This document shows, piece by piece, positions 33,901 through 45,600 of a stretch of 64,000 bases of DNA. Made by a program: the position numbers and the translations under genes. Source of the DNA: Takakia lepidozioides (Eukaryota > Streptophyta > Takakiopsida > Takakiales > Takakiaceae); contig CM060732.1 in the NCBI GenBank assembly GCA_030704615.1, positions 21,142,001-21,206,000 of the forward strand, in the 5' to 3' direction. The stretch's first letter is position 1. Each line of letters begins with the position of its first letter. The notes under the pieces were generated by a model. It did not search any database. It saw only the letters and a program-made list of their open reading frames with translations, and had not been told where the DNA came from.

Positions 33901-35600
33901 AATTACCTTCCTGCAGGTAATTCTGATCAATGAATTACCTTCCTGTAGGTAATTCTCTGCAATGAATTACCTTCCTGCAGGTAATTCTGAGCGAGGAATT
34001 ACCTTCCTACCTTCGTTGATAAGAATTACCTGCAGGAAGGTAATTCATCGCTGAGAATTACCTGCAGGAAGGTAATTCATCGATCAGAATTACCTGCAGG
34101 AAGGTAATTCTCAGCGATGAATACCTGCCTAATGGAAATTCGGCGCCGAATATCCATACGCCAGCGATCCGACTTACCAGCTGGATGGAAATTCGGTGCC
34201 GGATTTCTATCCATCCGGATTCAACTTACCTGCTGGATGGAAATTCGGCGCCGAATTTCCATCCATCCGGGATTCGAATTACCTGCAGGATGGATATGCG
34301 GCGCCGGATTTCGATCGATCCGGGATTTCACTTACCTGCTGGATGGAAATTCGGCGCCGGATTTCCATCCATCCGGGATTCGAATTACCTGCAGGATGGA
34401 TATGCGGCGCCGGATTTCGATCGATCCGGGATTTCACTTACCTGCTGGATGGAAATTCGGCGCCGGATTTCCATCCATCCGGGATTGCACTTACCTGCTG
34501 GTGGAAATTCGGCGCCGAATTTCCATCCGGGGGCTGGTCTCTGTCGGAGAGGTGCCGGCCTCTCCGCCGCTCTGTTGGATATTCGGTGCCGAATTTCCGT
34601 CCGGCGGTTGAAATATGACGGCCAGGTGCCGACCTCTCCCCCTCCCCAACCGCATTGGAATGGCCCCGGATTGAAATTCGGCGCCGTTTTCCCATCTGGG
34701 GAGGTTTTTATGTCGGCCAGTTTTCAGTCTGACACCCCGACAAGACTTCCTTGGGGGGCCCGGATGGAAATTCGGCGCCGAATCTCCATCCAAGGGATGC
34801 TCTCTGTCGAACACGTGCCGACCTCTACGCCCGAGGCGACTTCATCCGGGTGTCCCCTGTTCGATATTCGGTGCCGAATTTCCGTCCGGGGGTTGAAATG
34901 TGACGGCCAAGTGCCGGCCTCTCCCCCCTCCCCAACCGCATTGGAATGGCCCCGGATTGAAATTCGGCGCCGTTTTCCCATCTGGGGAGGTTTTTATGTC
35001 GGCCAGTTTTCAGTCTGACACCCCGACAAGACTTCCTTGGGGGGGCCCGGATGGAAATTCGGCGCCGAATCTCCATCCAAGGGATGCTCTCTGTCGAACA
35101 CGTGCCGACCTCTACGCCCGAGGCGACTTCATCCGGGCGTCCCCTGTTCGATATTCGGTGCCGAATTTCCGTCCGGGGGTTGAAATGTGACGGCCAAGTG
35201 CCGGCCTCTCCCCCCTCCCCGACTGCATCCGAACCGCCCCGGATGGAAATTCGGCGCCGTTTTTCCATCTGGGGATGTTTTTATGCCGGCCAGTTTCCGG
35301 CCTGACCCCCCGACACGACTTCCTTTACCTGCTGGATGGAAATTCGGCGCCGAATCTCCATCCAGGAGATGTTCTCTGTCGCACACGCGCCGGCCTCTGC
35401 GCCCGAGGCGACTTCATCCGGGCTTCCCCTGTTGGATATTGGGTGCCGAATTTCCATTCGGGGGTAGTAATGTGACGGCACGGTGCCGGCTTCTCCCCTT
35501 CAGCCGTCATCATCCGGACGGCCCCCCACTTTCTGACTGCATATTGCGCAAAGACCAGGGGCCGCATTCCGGAGACAAGGTTCATTAACACTCTGACTGT
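33900..35600. repeat. Continuation of the satellite: AATTACCTGCAGGAAGG palindromes and about 300-bp repeats
   Basis: From 33,890 to 34,120 short palindromes of GAATTACCTGCAGGTAATTC dominate. From 34,130 to 34,540 the orientation of the GGATGGAAATTCGGCGCC unit is reversed. From 34,540 to 35,500 about three copies of a 300-bp unit (GGCCAAGTGCCGGCCTCTCCCCCCTCCCC..., GTTTTTATGTCGGCCAGTTTTC..., GATATTCGGTGCCGAATTTCCGTCC...) are present, each holding GGCGCC palindromes. Confidence 0.85.
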
Positions 35601-35748
35601 GGATTTTTGAGATAGTTGGCTCCCTGGATTTGGATCAGGCTTCGTCGCTCGGACAAATCGGCATCACATTCATTCCCATCGCTGCATCCCCCTTCTACCA
35701 GGGAGCTTCCCCGCACTCCATCCTGGGAGTCTTGTGTGCACATCTCCC

Positions 35749-37908
35749 ATGGCGGAAAACCCGAGCGCTACAGTGTACTGCCCTCCTCACGAGCATAGAG
35801 CTTCATTTCCGTGCAGAGGGGACACCTGCCGGGTGATGGAGAAATATCTGTGCGTTCGATACCACCTGAAACCGGGGTCGGTTTTTTTGGAGGAGGAAAG
35901 GAAGGACTCTAACGGCCTTGTTGTCGACAGTATTGTTGTGCTCCACGATGATTTCGGCGATGGCAGAGAATGGCGAGTTCCACCATTGGAAAGCGTCATA
36001 TACAGGGCTGTTGGGGACTTTATTTGCCCGCCAAATGCACCTTCTATCCTGGCGCCTTCCACGAAACAATCCGCGAATCAGAGAGTGGCTACCTCAAAGA
36101 GAGAAGTCCGCAACGAAGTAAATCCAGAGCCGAACCCATCCATGAAGACGAGCCAGAACCGGGTTGTTCACAACCTGTCCGACTCAGACGAGGTCATGGA
36201 AGTTCCGAGGTCGTCCTGGAGATCAGGCAAGTCCTCAATGGACGTCAGTGGAGGAGGGAGTCATATTCCCAGCACGAGCACCGCAGTTCGATCTATTCTT
36301 GAAATTCTGCGAGGGCTTCACCTGGAGGGACACCGGTCGGAGCTGGCCGGGCTGGACTACAGCAAGTTCGCAATTAAATCGGTTACATGCCTTCCCGCCG
36401 ACGTCGACGGTAATATCTTCTTTGAGTTCCCTCCTCGGGCGGACTACTCGAGGGCGTCCGGAATGTTGACAGATATGGATAGAAAACATGACGGTCATCC
36501 TTGGTGCGTTACCAAAACCACCAGCATGAAGATGCTCGATGGTGTGCGGGTGCGCTACGTTGTTTGTGCGGGCGCGTTGCGGTGTTTCTCCCCAACTTGC
36601 TTCCACTTTAAATCCAGAGGTCACAGGAACGAGACCGATTGGACAGGCACAGCTCATCAACCATTTCGAGCTCAGGAGAAGGTTCCGAACTCCACATTTA
36701 AGTGTGCGCATTGCAAAGAACCACCACACTGCATGTCTGTTTGTAATGCCAAGCAGTTCTATGTGTTGCACCGTTTCCCTGACCTCACACCAGCTTGCAT
36801 ACACGTTGGTTCCCATTGTCACAAATTGGCGAGGGGGAACTCGCGGGAGGCTGCCCACGAAGCAGAGCAGCTCGTTCAGGAGGAGGTTAAGTTGAGATCG
36901 GGTGCCAAACCCAAACAGATACAGCTCCAAGCCGCCCATAAGATGGCATTGGCCAGAATTATGTCGGAAGACGGCTCCGATAGAGTTCCTCTCGACGAGA
37001 AGGAAATGGAGGCATTGCTGGAGTCGGTGTCCCACGTATGTTCACCGAATGTCCGAAACCACATTGTCTCATGCAAACAGAAAATTGGGCGTGGCTCGGA
37101 TATGCACTCCATTCTGGAGGTGAAGCGACGATGTGGATATGACTACATTCATGGAAGTAGGTTTCCAGGACAATGGACTGAGGCAGATCGTTGTTTCGTA
37201 TTCAAAATGTCCACGTGTGGACCTGGCAGCGGCGTCGAACTGGTTGACAGGATGACGAGTAGGAACTTGTCAAACAGTTTGGTCATGTTCGACCATATCA
37301 AGTGAATTACAAATCACCAGTGGGTGACAATGGGTGCACATGTCTACGACACCCACTGCAGGATGCTAATGACAATTGCTATTTGTGAGATGAAAGGAGA
37401 GGACACACAATCGGAGATGCTTCTTTGGCAGGGAATAAACGAACAGATGGCCAAGGCGGGATTGCCCCCTCCGAATTTCCGTGGTTTCATGGCAGACAAC
37501 GCACAAGCAAATTGGGCTGCCATCCGAAGGGTGTACGGGCAAGACCCCAATGTTCCCATGGAAGGCAAGGAGAGATCTTGTGGGTTCCATTTTCTGCAAA
37601 GCCTTTCGCAGTACACAACCAGGCTCGTGGCGCCAGATTTCAGAGAGGAGCACCGTTCCATGTGCCTTGCGTGGAAGCGCGCTCCTACCTTGGATGATGC
37701 AGAGACACAGTTTGCATGCATACGGGCTTGGTGGACATCGTCAGGTGTTGTAAGGAAATCAGACGAGGGAGCAATGGTCAGTTGGCTAGCATGGTGGCAT
37801 TATCGTTTCCTCCAGTTCGGCGACTATATGCGGGAGGTGAGTTGCACGTCTGAAAATGCTAAGTCCGAACTGGCTAAGTCCGAACATGCACTGGAAAAAT
37901 GGCGCTGA
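35749..37908 (+). pseudogene. MULE-type transposase with in-frame stop
   Basis: From the ATG at 35,749 the frame runs to TGA at 37,303-37,305 and continues in the same frame to 37,908. The N-terminal half holds a Cys/His cluster (CFSPTCFHF, FKCAHCKEPPHC, CIHVGSHCH) that could be a DNA-binding zinc finger. After the stop come FRGFMADNAQANWAAIRRVYG and KERSCGFHFLQSL, then WWTSSG and WLAWWHYRF. This resembles the D-x-A-x-ANW...C-x-FH core of the MULE transposase DDE domain. The stop is most simply CGA to TGA. The C-terminus runs into the element's satellite (GGCTAAGTCCGAAC), so the last part is truncated. Family placement rests on motif resemblance plus the 9-bp TSD. Confidence 0.7.
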
Positions 37909-38291
37909 ATTACCTGTCATGAGGGGACCTATAGCCGCGGAATTCGTTCCCATTTTTCGCCAGAGAGACCTATTACCGCGAAATACGTCGCCGTTTTTCA
38001 GGTTACGGACCCTATTACCGCGAAATTCGGCGCCATATTTGCACATGTCGCTGGGAATTGGCATGAGCGGAAGACGAAATATCATGAGCACAACTGTCAA
38101 AAGTGCAATTTTCCCTTCAAGGGGCCGATTAATATATTTGTTTTTCCTGACACATTGCATTAAATTATTGTTTTTTATTGTTTTTTATTTTCGAAATTTG
38201 TACTTCTGCTCATGAAAACCGATTGTGTTACTACTCTGCTCATGCCGCTCATGCCGCTCATGCCGCTCATGCTCATGAAATAGCAAACCTC

Positions 38292-39440
38292 GAAGAATAC
38301 CAAATCATGGTACTAACAGGAGAGCCAACCCACATTTGCAGGATGGACAAACTTCTTCACATCGTACATTAAGAAAAAGCCACACCTTGCGATTGCGGTT
38401 GTCCCACCATCGTGAAGGATCTTTTAGAAACTCATGCCAGCTCTGCTCCGTGCTGTAAAATCAGGGCCGAGCGGGTAGAGATCGAAACACGGCCTGCTAA
38501 GACGAAGCTGACTCTCCCAAGAACGGCGGGCTCCCAGCCGAAACCTCCTCGCATACATACCCTAGCGTTTCTAGGGTTGCTTGCTCCAGATGCGAAGGTT
38601 GATCCAACTGCGGGCCTCCCATGCATGTTTGCCCTCTCTCCCGCTCGCTCGCTCTAAGTCCCAACCCTCTCTCTCTCTCCTTCCCGCTCGCTCTAAGTCT
38701 GTTCACGCTACTGTGATGGGCAACTTTTTAAGTTTTTTAACCTTTTTGTAAACCCTAAGAGCCCATTTTTGATTTTTTTTCTTTTTTTTTTTTTTTCTTA
38801 AAGGAAACCACAAGCCCTTGAGGAGGGGGAAAATTCACCCGCCTTCATTTATGGGCCATAAGACCTACAGGACGATCAACGTCAAGACATACCGTCTCGA
38901 ACAATCCCACACACGGGATAAGGGCAGCGGGTTTGAACCCCAAACCACAAGGGCGACACACTGTGCACTTACCAGCCGATGTGATTTTTTTTAAATCTTT
39001 GTTTTTTTTGGGTTTTTTTAATTCATTCTAGTGGTAAGAGTCTCCGTTTTTTTAAGATATAAATACTCATATATTATATATATAACCAGAAAAGCATGTG
39101 TCGACACGTGTAGTCATGTAGTGATTCATCCATGTGATGATCTGGCATAATGCATTAGAGTGAGAGTCATGAAGTCATATGTCTGTCTTGCAATATGCAC
39201 ACGTCATTCTAGTGTAGCCATGACCGTGACTGGTAGTCATATCTGCCATGCCAATATTCGTGGTCAAACATGTTTGACCTGTGTTGCGCAGAGTCCGAAG
39301 CCATGCAGTTGCATATACGCCTTCTCCAGACCTGCATTATGACTTCAAAAGCATTTTACGACTGCAAATGGCATTTCTGCCACAAATCTGTCATGACTGC
39401 GCACCCATGGGAGTCATAAAAGCCGCAATCTGTTGTAGTG
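38292..39440. other. CACTA B right part
   Basis: It begins with the remainder of tandem unit 2 (38,292-38,470), then low-complexity T-rich sequence (38,740-39,060). The right subterminal region (39,100-39,440) has GTCATG / AGTCATA motifs and the TIR. No gene is seen. Confidence 0.6.
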
Positions 39441-41024
39441 ATCCTGCTAGCAACCCATAAGCTGGAAAGTCGTGGATTGACCACATCAAGATGGCCCTCA
39501 TGCGAAATGACTGTTGCCCCACTAGGCTACTTCCATCCAATGCCTCCACACCAACTTCCCACAACAATTTCAGCTCATCCACAAAGGGCTGCAGATAAAC
39601 ATCTGCATTGTCATTTCCCACAGATTGTGGTCCAGGAATCAATAAAGCCAACATCGTGAAAAATGGTTTAGTACACAGCCAGGGTGGAAGATTATAGTTT
39701 ACCAACATGACAGGCCAAGTTGACCATTTGTTTGATTTATCACTGTAAGGATTGACACCATCCCATGCGAGACCCAATCGCAGATTTCTGGGGTCCGCTG
39801 CAAACTCAGGCCATTTTTGGTCAATGTGGGCCTAAGCCTTGCTGTCTGCTGGGTGCCTAACCAAGCCATCTAGACTTCGATTCTTAAAGTGTCATGACAT
39901 TAACTCTGAGATGGATTTGGCTTTATACATTCGAAGCAGCCTTGGAATGATAGGGAAATGTCGAAGGACCTTACGAGGTACTGGTGTCTTCGTACCCACC
40001 ACATAACGACGTGCCTGACATTTTGGACAAACCTCCAAATTCTGAAGCTCCCTTCTGAACAACACACAACCTTTCGGACATGCATGTATACTCTCGTAAT
40101 GAAGCCCGAGTTCCATTATGAGTTGTTTTGCCTCATAGTGGGACTTTGGCAGGCAATTGTCTGCTGGCAACAGTTGTCTTCCTAACAATGTAAGGAGTTC
40201 ATCGACAAAGGTGTTTGACACACCATGGGTTTGACAAGCATTTAACAGCAGTAAGGTAGCAGACAATCGAGAGGAAGAACTCCCTACATATAAAGCCCTG
40301 GATGCCTCGTGCTCAAAACGTAAGGCACTCGCTGCACCACGATCACCATCACTCTTCAGTCCACCATCAGTCTGCTCTGGCACTCCATCTGTGTCCCATT
40401 GGCCCTGTGTTCCATCTCCCGGTTCCTCATGTGCATCACCAGTTTGCACCCCATTATCTATAGTTGCGAATGTCTCCCGGAGCATTCTAAGCATGTCAAG
40501 ATTACGATCCAAGGTATCAGGACCACCTGCAGGGCTGGTTTCCGTTCTAAACCCCTCATGTTCGTCTCCAGAGTTTTCCTGCTTAGTACATATCAGACGC
40601 CACATGTCAATCCACTATAAGATGGGGAGTTTTTTCATTTGAAATAGTGGATGTGGAACGTGCCATTATACAGGCACGTGGCAATAGGAAAACGGGCATG
40701 TACAATACTCTACACCTTACAACAATACCGCTACCAGGAATTTGAACTGTTTCTTATAATTTCAAAGTATGCATCTGCAAAGGGAAGACAATCCAGAGAT
40801 ATGCACCGGGAGTTCTCGTAAATTAGGATCTCGCAAGTTCAAAAGTAGATGACGCTTAGCCCGGCCAATGGTTTGCCAGTTTCCACCATGACAGGCATTG
40901 CATGGAGATAGAATTTTCCGAAGACCCAGTCTTCTTGCTCGCGCTTCCTCTAGTTTCCACAATCTGTCATCGTCATGTTCTGCTTGTGTCCGCCTTTGCA
41001 ATCGATGGGCAGTAGGAGGGATCA
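39441..41024 (-). pseudogene. TNP2 (Transposase_21-type) transposase, 5' part
   Basis: Exon 1 (41,024 to about 40,800) includes SPCNACHGG. After an apparent intron, the frame from about 40,605 holds the TNP2 signature: ESIHACPKGCVLFRRE, CPKCQARR and PRKVLRHFPIIPRLLRMYK. It continues to WPEFAADPRNLRLGLAWDG, WSTWPVMLVNYNLPPWLC, LALLIPGPQS and HDFPAYGLLAG. It is the CACTA (En/Spm TNPD-like) transposase. Two Trp codons are stops: TGA at 39,894-39,892 and TAG at 39,834-39,832. CACTA B is inserted at 39,441. It starts about 30 bp from, and divergent to, the plus-strand TNPA-like gene, so the two probably shared a promoter region at 41,025-41,054. Confidence 0.88.
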
Positions 41025-41054
41025 TCTTGGCGAGTAAGTGAGACTCGTCAGGAA

Positions 41055-41647
41055 ATGGAGACCCAAATAGAGTGTCTAGAAGTTACACCAGGGCGCAAGC
41101 CTACAGCAAGGGAGGTAAAACGAGCAAAGCGTCAAGCGGAGAACAAGGCATTCTTCGCACGACTGAAGATCTACGACATTGCAAAGAGGTCCGAACTTCC
41201 GTTTTTTTCATATCCCCTACCTAGCCCTAGCCATGAAACCGCATTAAAAGCTCCAAACCTGTAGAGAGGATATGTTAGGGTTTTGCAGCTGCTGACTTTG
41301 TCTTTCTTCTTCTTTGCAGCGTCGAAGAGAGCTTGAGTCGCCCTAAACGACTCGTTGAGGAAATCCTCAAACACACAGGTCCTCCTCGCCGAAGTCACAG
41401 AGTTCAACTCCTGCACTCTGCAATGTCACAACGGGAGAAAGAGGTAGAGCAAGAGGAGGAAGCGCAGGTTCAAGCGGAGTCAGACACAGAGGAGGCACAA
41501 GAGCAAGAATTGCAGCGAGACCAAGATTATGCCGCACATGAAGACTTGAATGAGACCAGCTCGGAGTCAGAGATGGAAACGATAAAAGAAGCCCCAACAA
41601 AGACAAAGCGCGCAAAGCACCCTGCAAACTCCCCAACCCATCAGCAG
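41055..41647 (+). CDS. CACTA A TNPA-like gene, exons 1-2
   Basis: Exon 1 is 41,055-41,188 (ATG start; donor AG|GTCCG). Exon 2 is 41,320-41,647 (acceptor TTTGCAG|C; donor CAG|GTTTGC). Together they total 462 nt, exactly 154 codons. They encode a basic then strongly acidic protein (KRAKRQAENKAFFARL, then EKEVEQEEEAQVQAESD) ending in a Lys-rich NLS-like KTKRAKHP. The second donor is in phase 0 and joins in frame to the open frame starting at 45,703. The intervening 4-kb intron is filled with LINE fragments. The gene diverges from the transposase gene. Confidence 0.65.
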
Positions 41648-42180
41648 GTTTGCGATCTGCACCAAAGTTCTGTCTCCATGTGCATATGAAAAGGCAGTGA
41701 GGGTAAGAAACAATTGCAGCAAGGTTGTTGGGCATGAGTCTTGCATATGAATTTGGGTGGGAAAAGGCTCACTGGAATGTCAACTCCAGTTGCCTGCTTT
41801 CTGGCTTGGTCTGGATTGTAATGAGGCCAACAGTTGTGGGGGTCATACTTCTTCTTCAACAAAGCCAGATAGACAATGCAGCACTAGAGGCACTTGAAGT
41901 CCTTACCCCTAAACCCTCCAACATCTCTTTGCCAATTCAACTTGTGGACCATGTGCCTTTGTTTTCAGCAATGTGAGTGTTGGTACTCTTATGGTATGCT
42001 TGACTCTCCTTCATGATGGTATATAAATGTTGCCTCTTTTTCCTTTTTCATCTTGAACCCATAAACTGAGAATAGTGGTTTTGACTTGGTGATTGTCTCT
42101 CACCAATCCATGGACCAAGAAGAAGAACAACATGAACGGTAGTGACAAGCCACTTTGTCTAACTTCATTTTCATCAGAGA
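41648..42180. other. Intron of the TNPA-like gene, 5' part
   Basis: No coding signature. The sequence ends at a GAGAGAGA run (42,176-42,190) that abuts a minus-strand LINE 3' end. Confidence 0.5.
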
Positions 42181-43826
42181 GAGAGAGAGATTGTACTCAT
42201 AAGACGTTGTTTGCCGTAGCCTTGTGGACATTGACCCCGCGCCCAGTTTGAGCGGGAACAAAAGGGACAGAACCTACCTCTGTCAGGGGCTGACGTTGGT
42301 AGTAAGACTTACCTTCATATATAGAATTAATTCGGGTTTCCAGATATCCTCTAGAAATCCTTCTTGTATAGATTGACAATGACGCCCTGTCACCAGCGAA
42401 AGGGGATCGTTTCAGTCTTCTAGATCAGGTTAAAGAGGAGAACTAGGGATTGAATTCTGTCTTGAAGTTGATGGATTGAACCGTCTCTGCCAACGCTTGA
42501 TTGATGTTGGCAACCCGCATGGGATCGCCACCGTGCTTGATAAGCTCGTTGACAATACCATCAGGTCCACCAGCTTTATATCCATTTAAATGTTCAATTG
42601 CTTCCACAATCTCAGAAGGACTAATGGGAGCGTTATAAGCCATTGAAATATACTCCAGTTCATCAGGGCTGTTTTGCATCATAGGAACAGTTTTTCCAAC
42701 TGTGTCCCTCCATTCAGTAGAAGACCCCTCACTGTTAGACCTAGAAGTTATGCCAAGGATACTGTAGTGAGTTTCAAAGGTTTTGACAATGTCAACCGAT
42801 GAAGTCACCACTGCACCTTTAGTAGTCTTCAGCGCTTGTACTTGCTGACCGTTTTTCGGCTTGTACAAATGTTGAAGGGCCAACCAGAATTTCTTGTCAT
42901 TACCACCATGGTGGTTTGAGTTTATTTCATTGTATAACTTGTCCCAGTATAATTTCTTCTGAGACCTAACAAGCTGTTTGATATCTTTACGGAGCTGGTA
43001 GTACCTCGCCCACAATTCTCTGTTGGTTTCCAAATTGCAACACTCTTTATAGAGGGCTCGTCTCTCAGCTATCTTGAGTTTAATCTCATTGGTCCACCAA
43101 TTAACAGCTCTACCACAGACAATTAGTTTCATCCCAATGATCTTGTCAACCACGGAGGAAACGAAACTCTCCCAAGAGTCCCCTGCTCTTTCGACTTCAT
43201 TTCTTGCGTTATCAGAGCGAGACTGAAGTTCTTGGAGCGATTGGACAAAATGAGGGAGAGCCTCTTGCAAGGCCTGGACATACTCAGCCTTGACCTCCTC
43301 ATTATGGAGTTTTTCTATGCGCCACTTCCGAATCGAATGTTTCACATATCTCTTGGTGTTGGGAAAACACCTTTTGATCTCATTCCAAACCAGGAACTGG
43401 TCAGAGGTACCAATATCAGTTCTGTCGATCAACACATTGGCACACTGGGGGAACAAATTTTTGTCCATTATGATATAATCCACAATGGAACGTTCCCCAG
43501 TTTGGGATTTCTCACGAGTCCACTGCACTTGGTCACCTCTTGTCCTGTTATTCAAGGTCAAAAGCTGAAGATCTTCTAGACAGTTAATTAACCGTCTGCC
43601 ATTAGAATTCAGTTCGTCCTCACCAAAAGGTCCAATGATATCGTCCTGATGGAGCCCTTTGCCCACCCGGGCATTGAAGTCACCCAATAGCACCACCTGA
43701 CCTTTGGCAAGGAACGAAGCACAGTCCAGCTTTACATCTTCGAAGGCTTTGTCTGCATCAGCACAAAGTGTCCCCTCTGTGGGCATGTAAACACAACCCA
43801 CAAAGAGGTCCTTCGTCCTCGAGACT
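42180..43826 (-). mobile_element. LINE (endonuclease + RT start), 3'-deleted copy
   Basis: The minus-strand frame encodes the APE-type endonuclease: VGCVYMPTEG, VVLLGDFNARVG, SIVDYIIMDKNL and TDIGTSDQFLVW (SDQ where SDH is usual). An RT linker and the RT N-terminus YKAGGPDGIVNELIKHGG follow. After about SINFKTEFNP (42,443) the frame stops and only RT residues near PFRWRQG remain before the element joins a LINE 3' tail at 42,375-42,180. Most of RT is therefore deleted. The first roughly 30 codons of the open frame beginning at 43,948 belong to another LINE's tail fused through a (GA)n run at 43,828-43,866. Confidence 0.85.

Positions 43827-43827
<1 letters not shown>

Positions 43828-43866
<39 letters not shown>
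43828..43866. repeat. (GA)n microsatellite
   Basis: About 19 GA units. It marks the junction between two LINE fragments. Confidence 0.9.
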
Positions 43867-43869
<3 letters not shown>

Positions 43870-44270
43870 CACTCCTGAGAAGTTGCTTATCATAGCCTTG
43901 TGGCCACAGACCTTGCCCGTGCCCAGCAGAACAAGAGGGAACAGACATGAGGGGCTCACTCCAGTAGTAGGACTTACCGTGTTATAAACATTAGTTCAGG
44001 CTTTCCAGATTCCTTTTAGAAAGCCCTTCACACAAGCATCAATATGTTGTATGTGGGCTACCAAGCAATGAGACCCCAACAGGGCCACCGCTTTAGACTC
44101 AGCCTTGAGATATTGAAAGTTGGTGAACAGAGGTGCAGGGACTATGTTCTTGATGGTCCTGAAGAGGGTCGCTCTCTGATGAGAATACCCCGGACTTGTA
44201 TCAGAAAATGGACATTGTCTTCAGGCCACCCACACCAGTGAGCATTGACAATCTCCCTTTCCTCTCTGCA
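43867..44270 (-). mobile_element. LINE 3' end, minus strand
   Basis: The same 3'-tail block as 7540-8110 and 8230-8940, in inverse orientation (CATAGCCTTGTGGCCACAGACC..., GGGCTCACTCCAGTAGTAGGACTTACC, then the Cys/His segment). Confidence 0.75.
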
Positions 44271-44279
44271 TCTGTTTAT

Positions 44280-44850
44280 TGTTCAAAGGTAGACTCCCCA
44301 TCCTGAGGTTAAATTTTCAGTCTAGTGCCAAGGGTAGGTCTGCCCTTCAGATCATCCTCAAAGTCCTCACCCATGTCACAAACTGGAAACGAGTTCAGGG
44401 AAGTTTATGCCTAACATTGTTTTGTTCGGACATTCTTCATGCTTTTGACATGGCCTTAGACACTTCAGCCTCCACGTCAGATTCATCTAGCAGGGTGAGT
44501 TCTTCCTTCCTAATATTCAGGTATTTATCATAGGGTCGCTGGTATGAGGCATGCGATTCAGCTGACTGTACCATCTGACCTTGAACTCATCATGTTGAGA
44601 GCTCAAGGCTGGTACTCCAAACTCGCCCTGAGCAGCCACGTCAGTTGTTCTACAGCTTCTGGGGTCAGGGGAAAGATATGGAGGATGGTTCACAACCTGC
44701 ATGCGAACACCAAAGCTTGTGTTGTGGTCAATAGCGAGAAGTCTAATTTCTTTGACATTGACCAAGGTGTAGCTCAAGGTTGTACCCTCTCCCCATTGCT
44801 CTTCAATGTTTTCGTTTATCAGCCCCTTAAAAATTAGGAAAGCAAGAGAT
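44280..44850 (+). mobile_element. LINE reverse transcriptase fragment, plus strand
   Basis: Plus-strand frame 44,544-44,837 carries NTKACVVVNSEKSNFFDI and DQGVAQGCTLSPLLFNVF, RT core blocks (motif B-like). It is oriented opposite to its neighbours and truncated on both sides. Confidence 0.8.
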
Positions 44851-45269
44851 TTGGGTTACAGGTGGGTGATGCCGCCATACCAGCACTTATGAAGAGATCA
44901 GGCCTTATCAGGCCTTGGAGTACACATCTGCCGTGTGGGTTGGCCAACTCCAATCATGCTAAAACTTTAGAATCCATTCAGCTTTTGGTGCTCAAAGAGA
45001 GCATGTCAGCGCGTGCACCATAAGATGTCAAGGAAGGAAACCTTTGTAGAAGGAAGGTGTCGTTCTAGGACAGAGGTTTCCTTAGAGGTTTCTTTTTTTT
45101 TCCTTCCTTGAATAGGCCAGCTCAGGGACATGGTTGACACAGCCCCAGGAAGCTTGCCTCACCTTCATGGAAAACACTTCCAGACTCCAAATCAACCTCA
45201 AGATGGGTGCTTATTATCCTACAGAACAGCTTGCAAACTGTGGTAAGAAGTGTAATGCTACGGTAGTTC

Positions 45270-45600
45270 CCAGGCTGTCATCTGTCACCTCAGATTGACA
45301 CTGACACCCTCTCTCCAGCGAAAGGGTATCATTTCAGTCTTCCAAATAAGAAAGAGGAGTGCAAGGGCATCTACCATATGATCACACCAGGCTTGACAAT
45401 CGTATCAGACACACCAACTTTATAGCCCTTTAGATGTTCTATTGCTTCACAATCTCAGAAGAACTAATGGGCACGTTGTACCCCTTTGTGATGTACTCCA
45501 GTTTTTCAGGGTTGTCTTGGATTGTAGACAGTCATTTCCACTGTACCCTTCCATTCTTTAGAAGACTCCTCACTGTTATAGGCAGGTCTGACTGACAGGG
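45270..45600 (-). mobile_element. LINE RT fragment, minus strand
   Basis: The DNA is homologous to 42,380-42,740 (CTCTCCAGCGAAAGGGTATC..., CTTTAGATGTTCTATTGCTTC...CACAATCTCAGAAG, ACTCCAGTTTTTCAGGG), the RT N-terminal region of the first LINE. It is degraded. Confidence 0.75.

Larger units (their letters stand above)
30350..38291. mobile_element. Mutator-like element (MULE), 7.9 kb, inserted in CACTA B
   Basis: It is flanked by a perfect 9-bp duplication GAAGAATAC (30,341-30,349 and 38,292-38,300), the hallmark length for MULEs. The termini GGGGGCTGCTATTTCATGAGC and, inverted, GAGGTTTGCTATTTCATGAGC match at 18 of 21 positions. Repeats of CATGAGCGG / CCGCTCATG follow at both ends. Inside are a plus-strand transposase-like gene (35,749-37,908) and a long palindromic GGCGCC-centred satellite (30,530-35,600). 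The joined flanks match the uninterrupted paralogue at 29,910. Confidence 0.92.
26559..39440. mobile_element. CACTA transposon B, 12.9 kb, inserted in the TNP2 gene of A
   Basis: The left end is CACTACAACAAATTGCGGCTTTTA (26,559). The right end, read inward from 39,440, is CACTACAACAGATTGCGGCTTTTA. These are near-perfect TIRs. The target duplication is ATC (26,556-26,558 and 39,441-39,443). Both ends carry TATGACTG/CAGTCATA subterminal repeats. Removing B restores the transposase reading across LAG-CAHGGYKACPACG. The TIR family is the one seen in element C. Inside are TNP2 and PPR scraps, a tandem duplication and a MULE, but no CACTA transposase of its own. Confidence 0.93.

Noticed and set aside
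33207-33930. Long overlapping open frames on both strands (over 200 codons)
   Set aside because: They are translations of the GGCGCC palindromic satellite. The same repeat reads open in several frames on both strands and has no domain.
34117-35305. Open frames up to 277 codons
   Set aside because: Same cause: tandem satellite units with repeated EIRRRISI-type peptides; not a gene.
30350-35600. CRISPR-like repeat-spacer array
   Set aside because: Units are adjacent palindromes and tandem repeats with no unique spacers, and this is a plant nuclear sequence.
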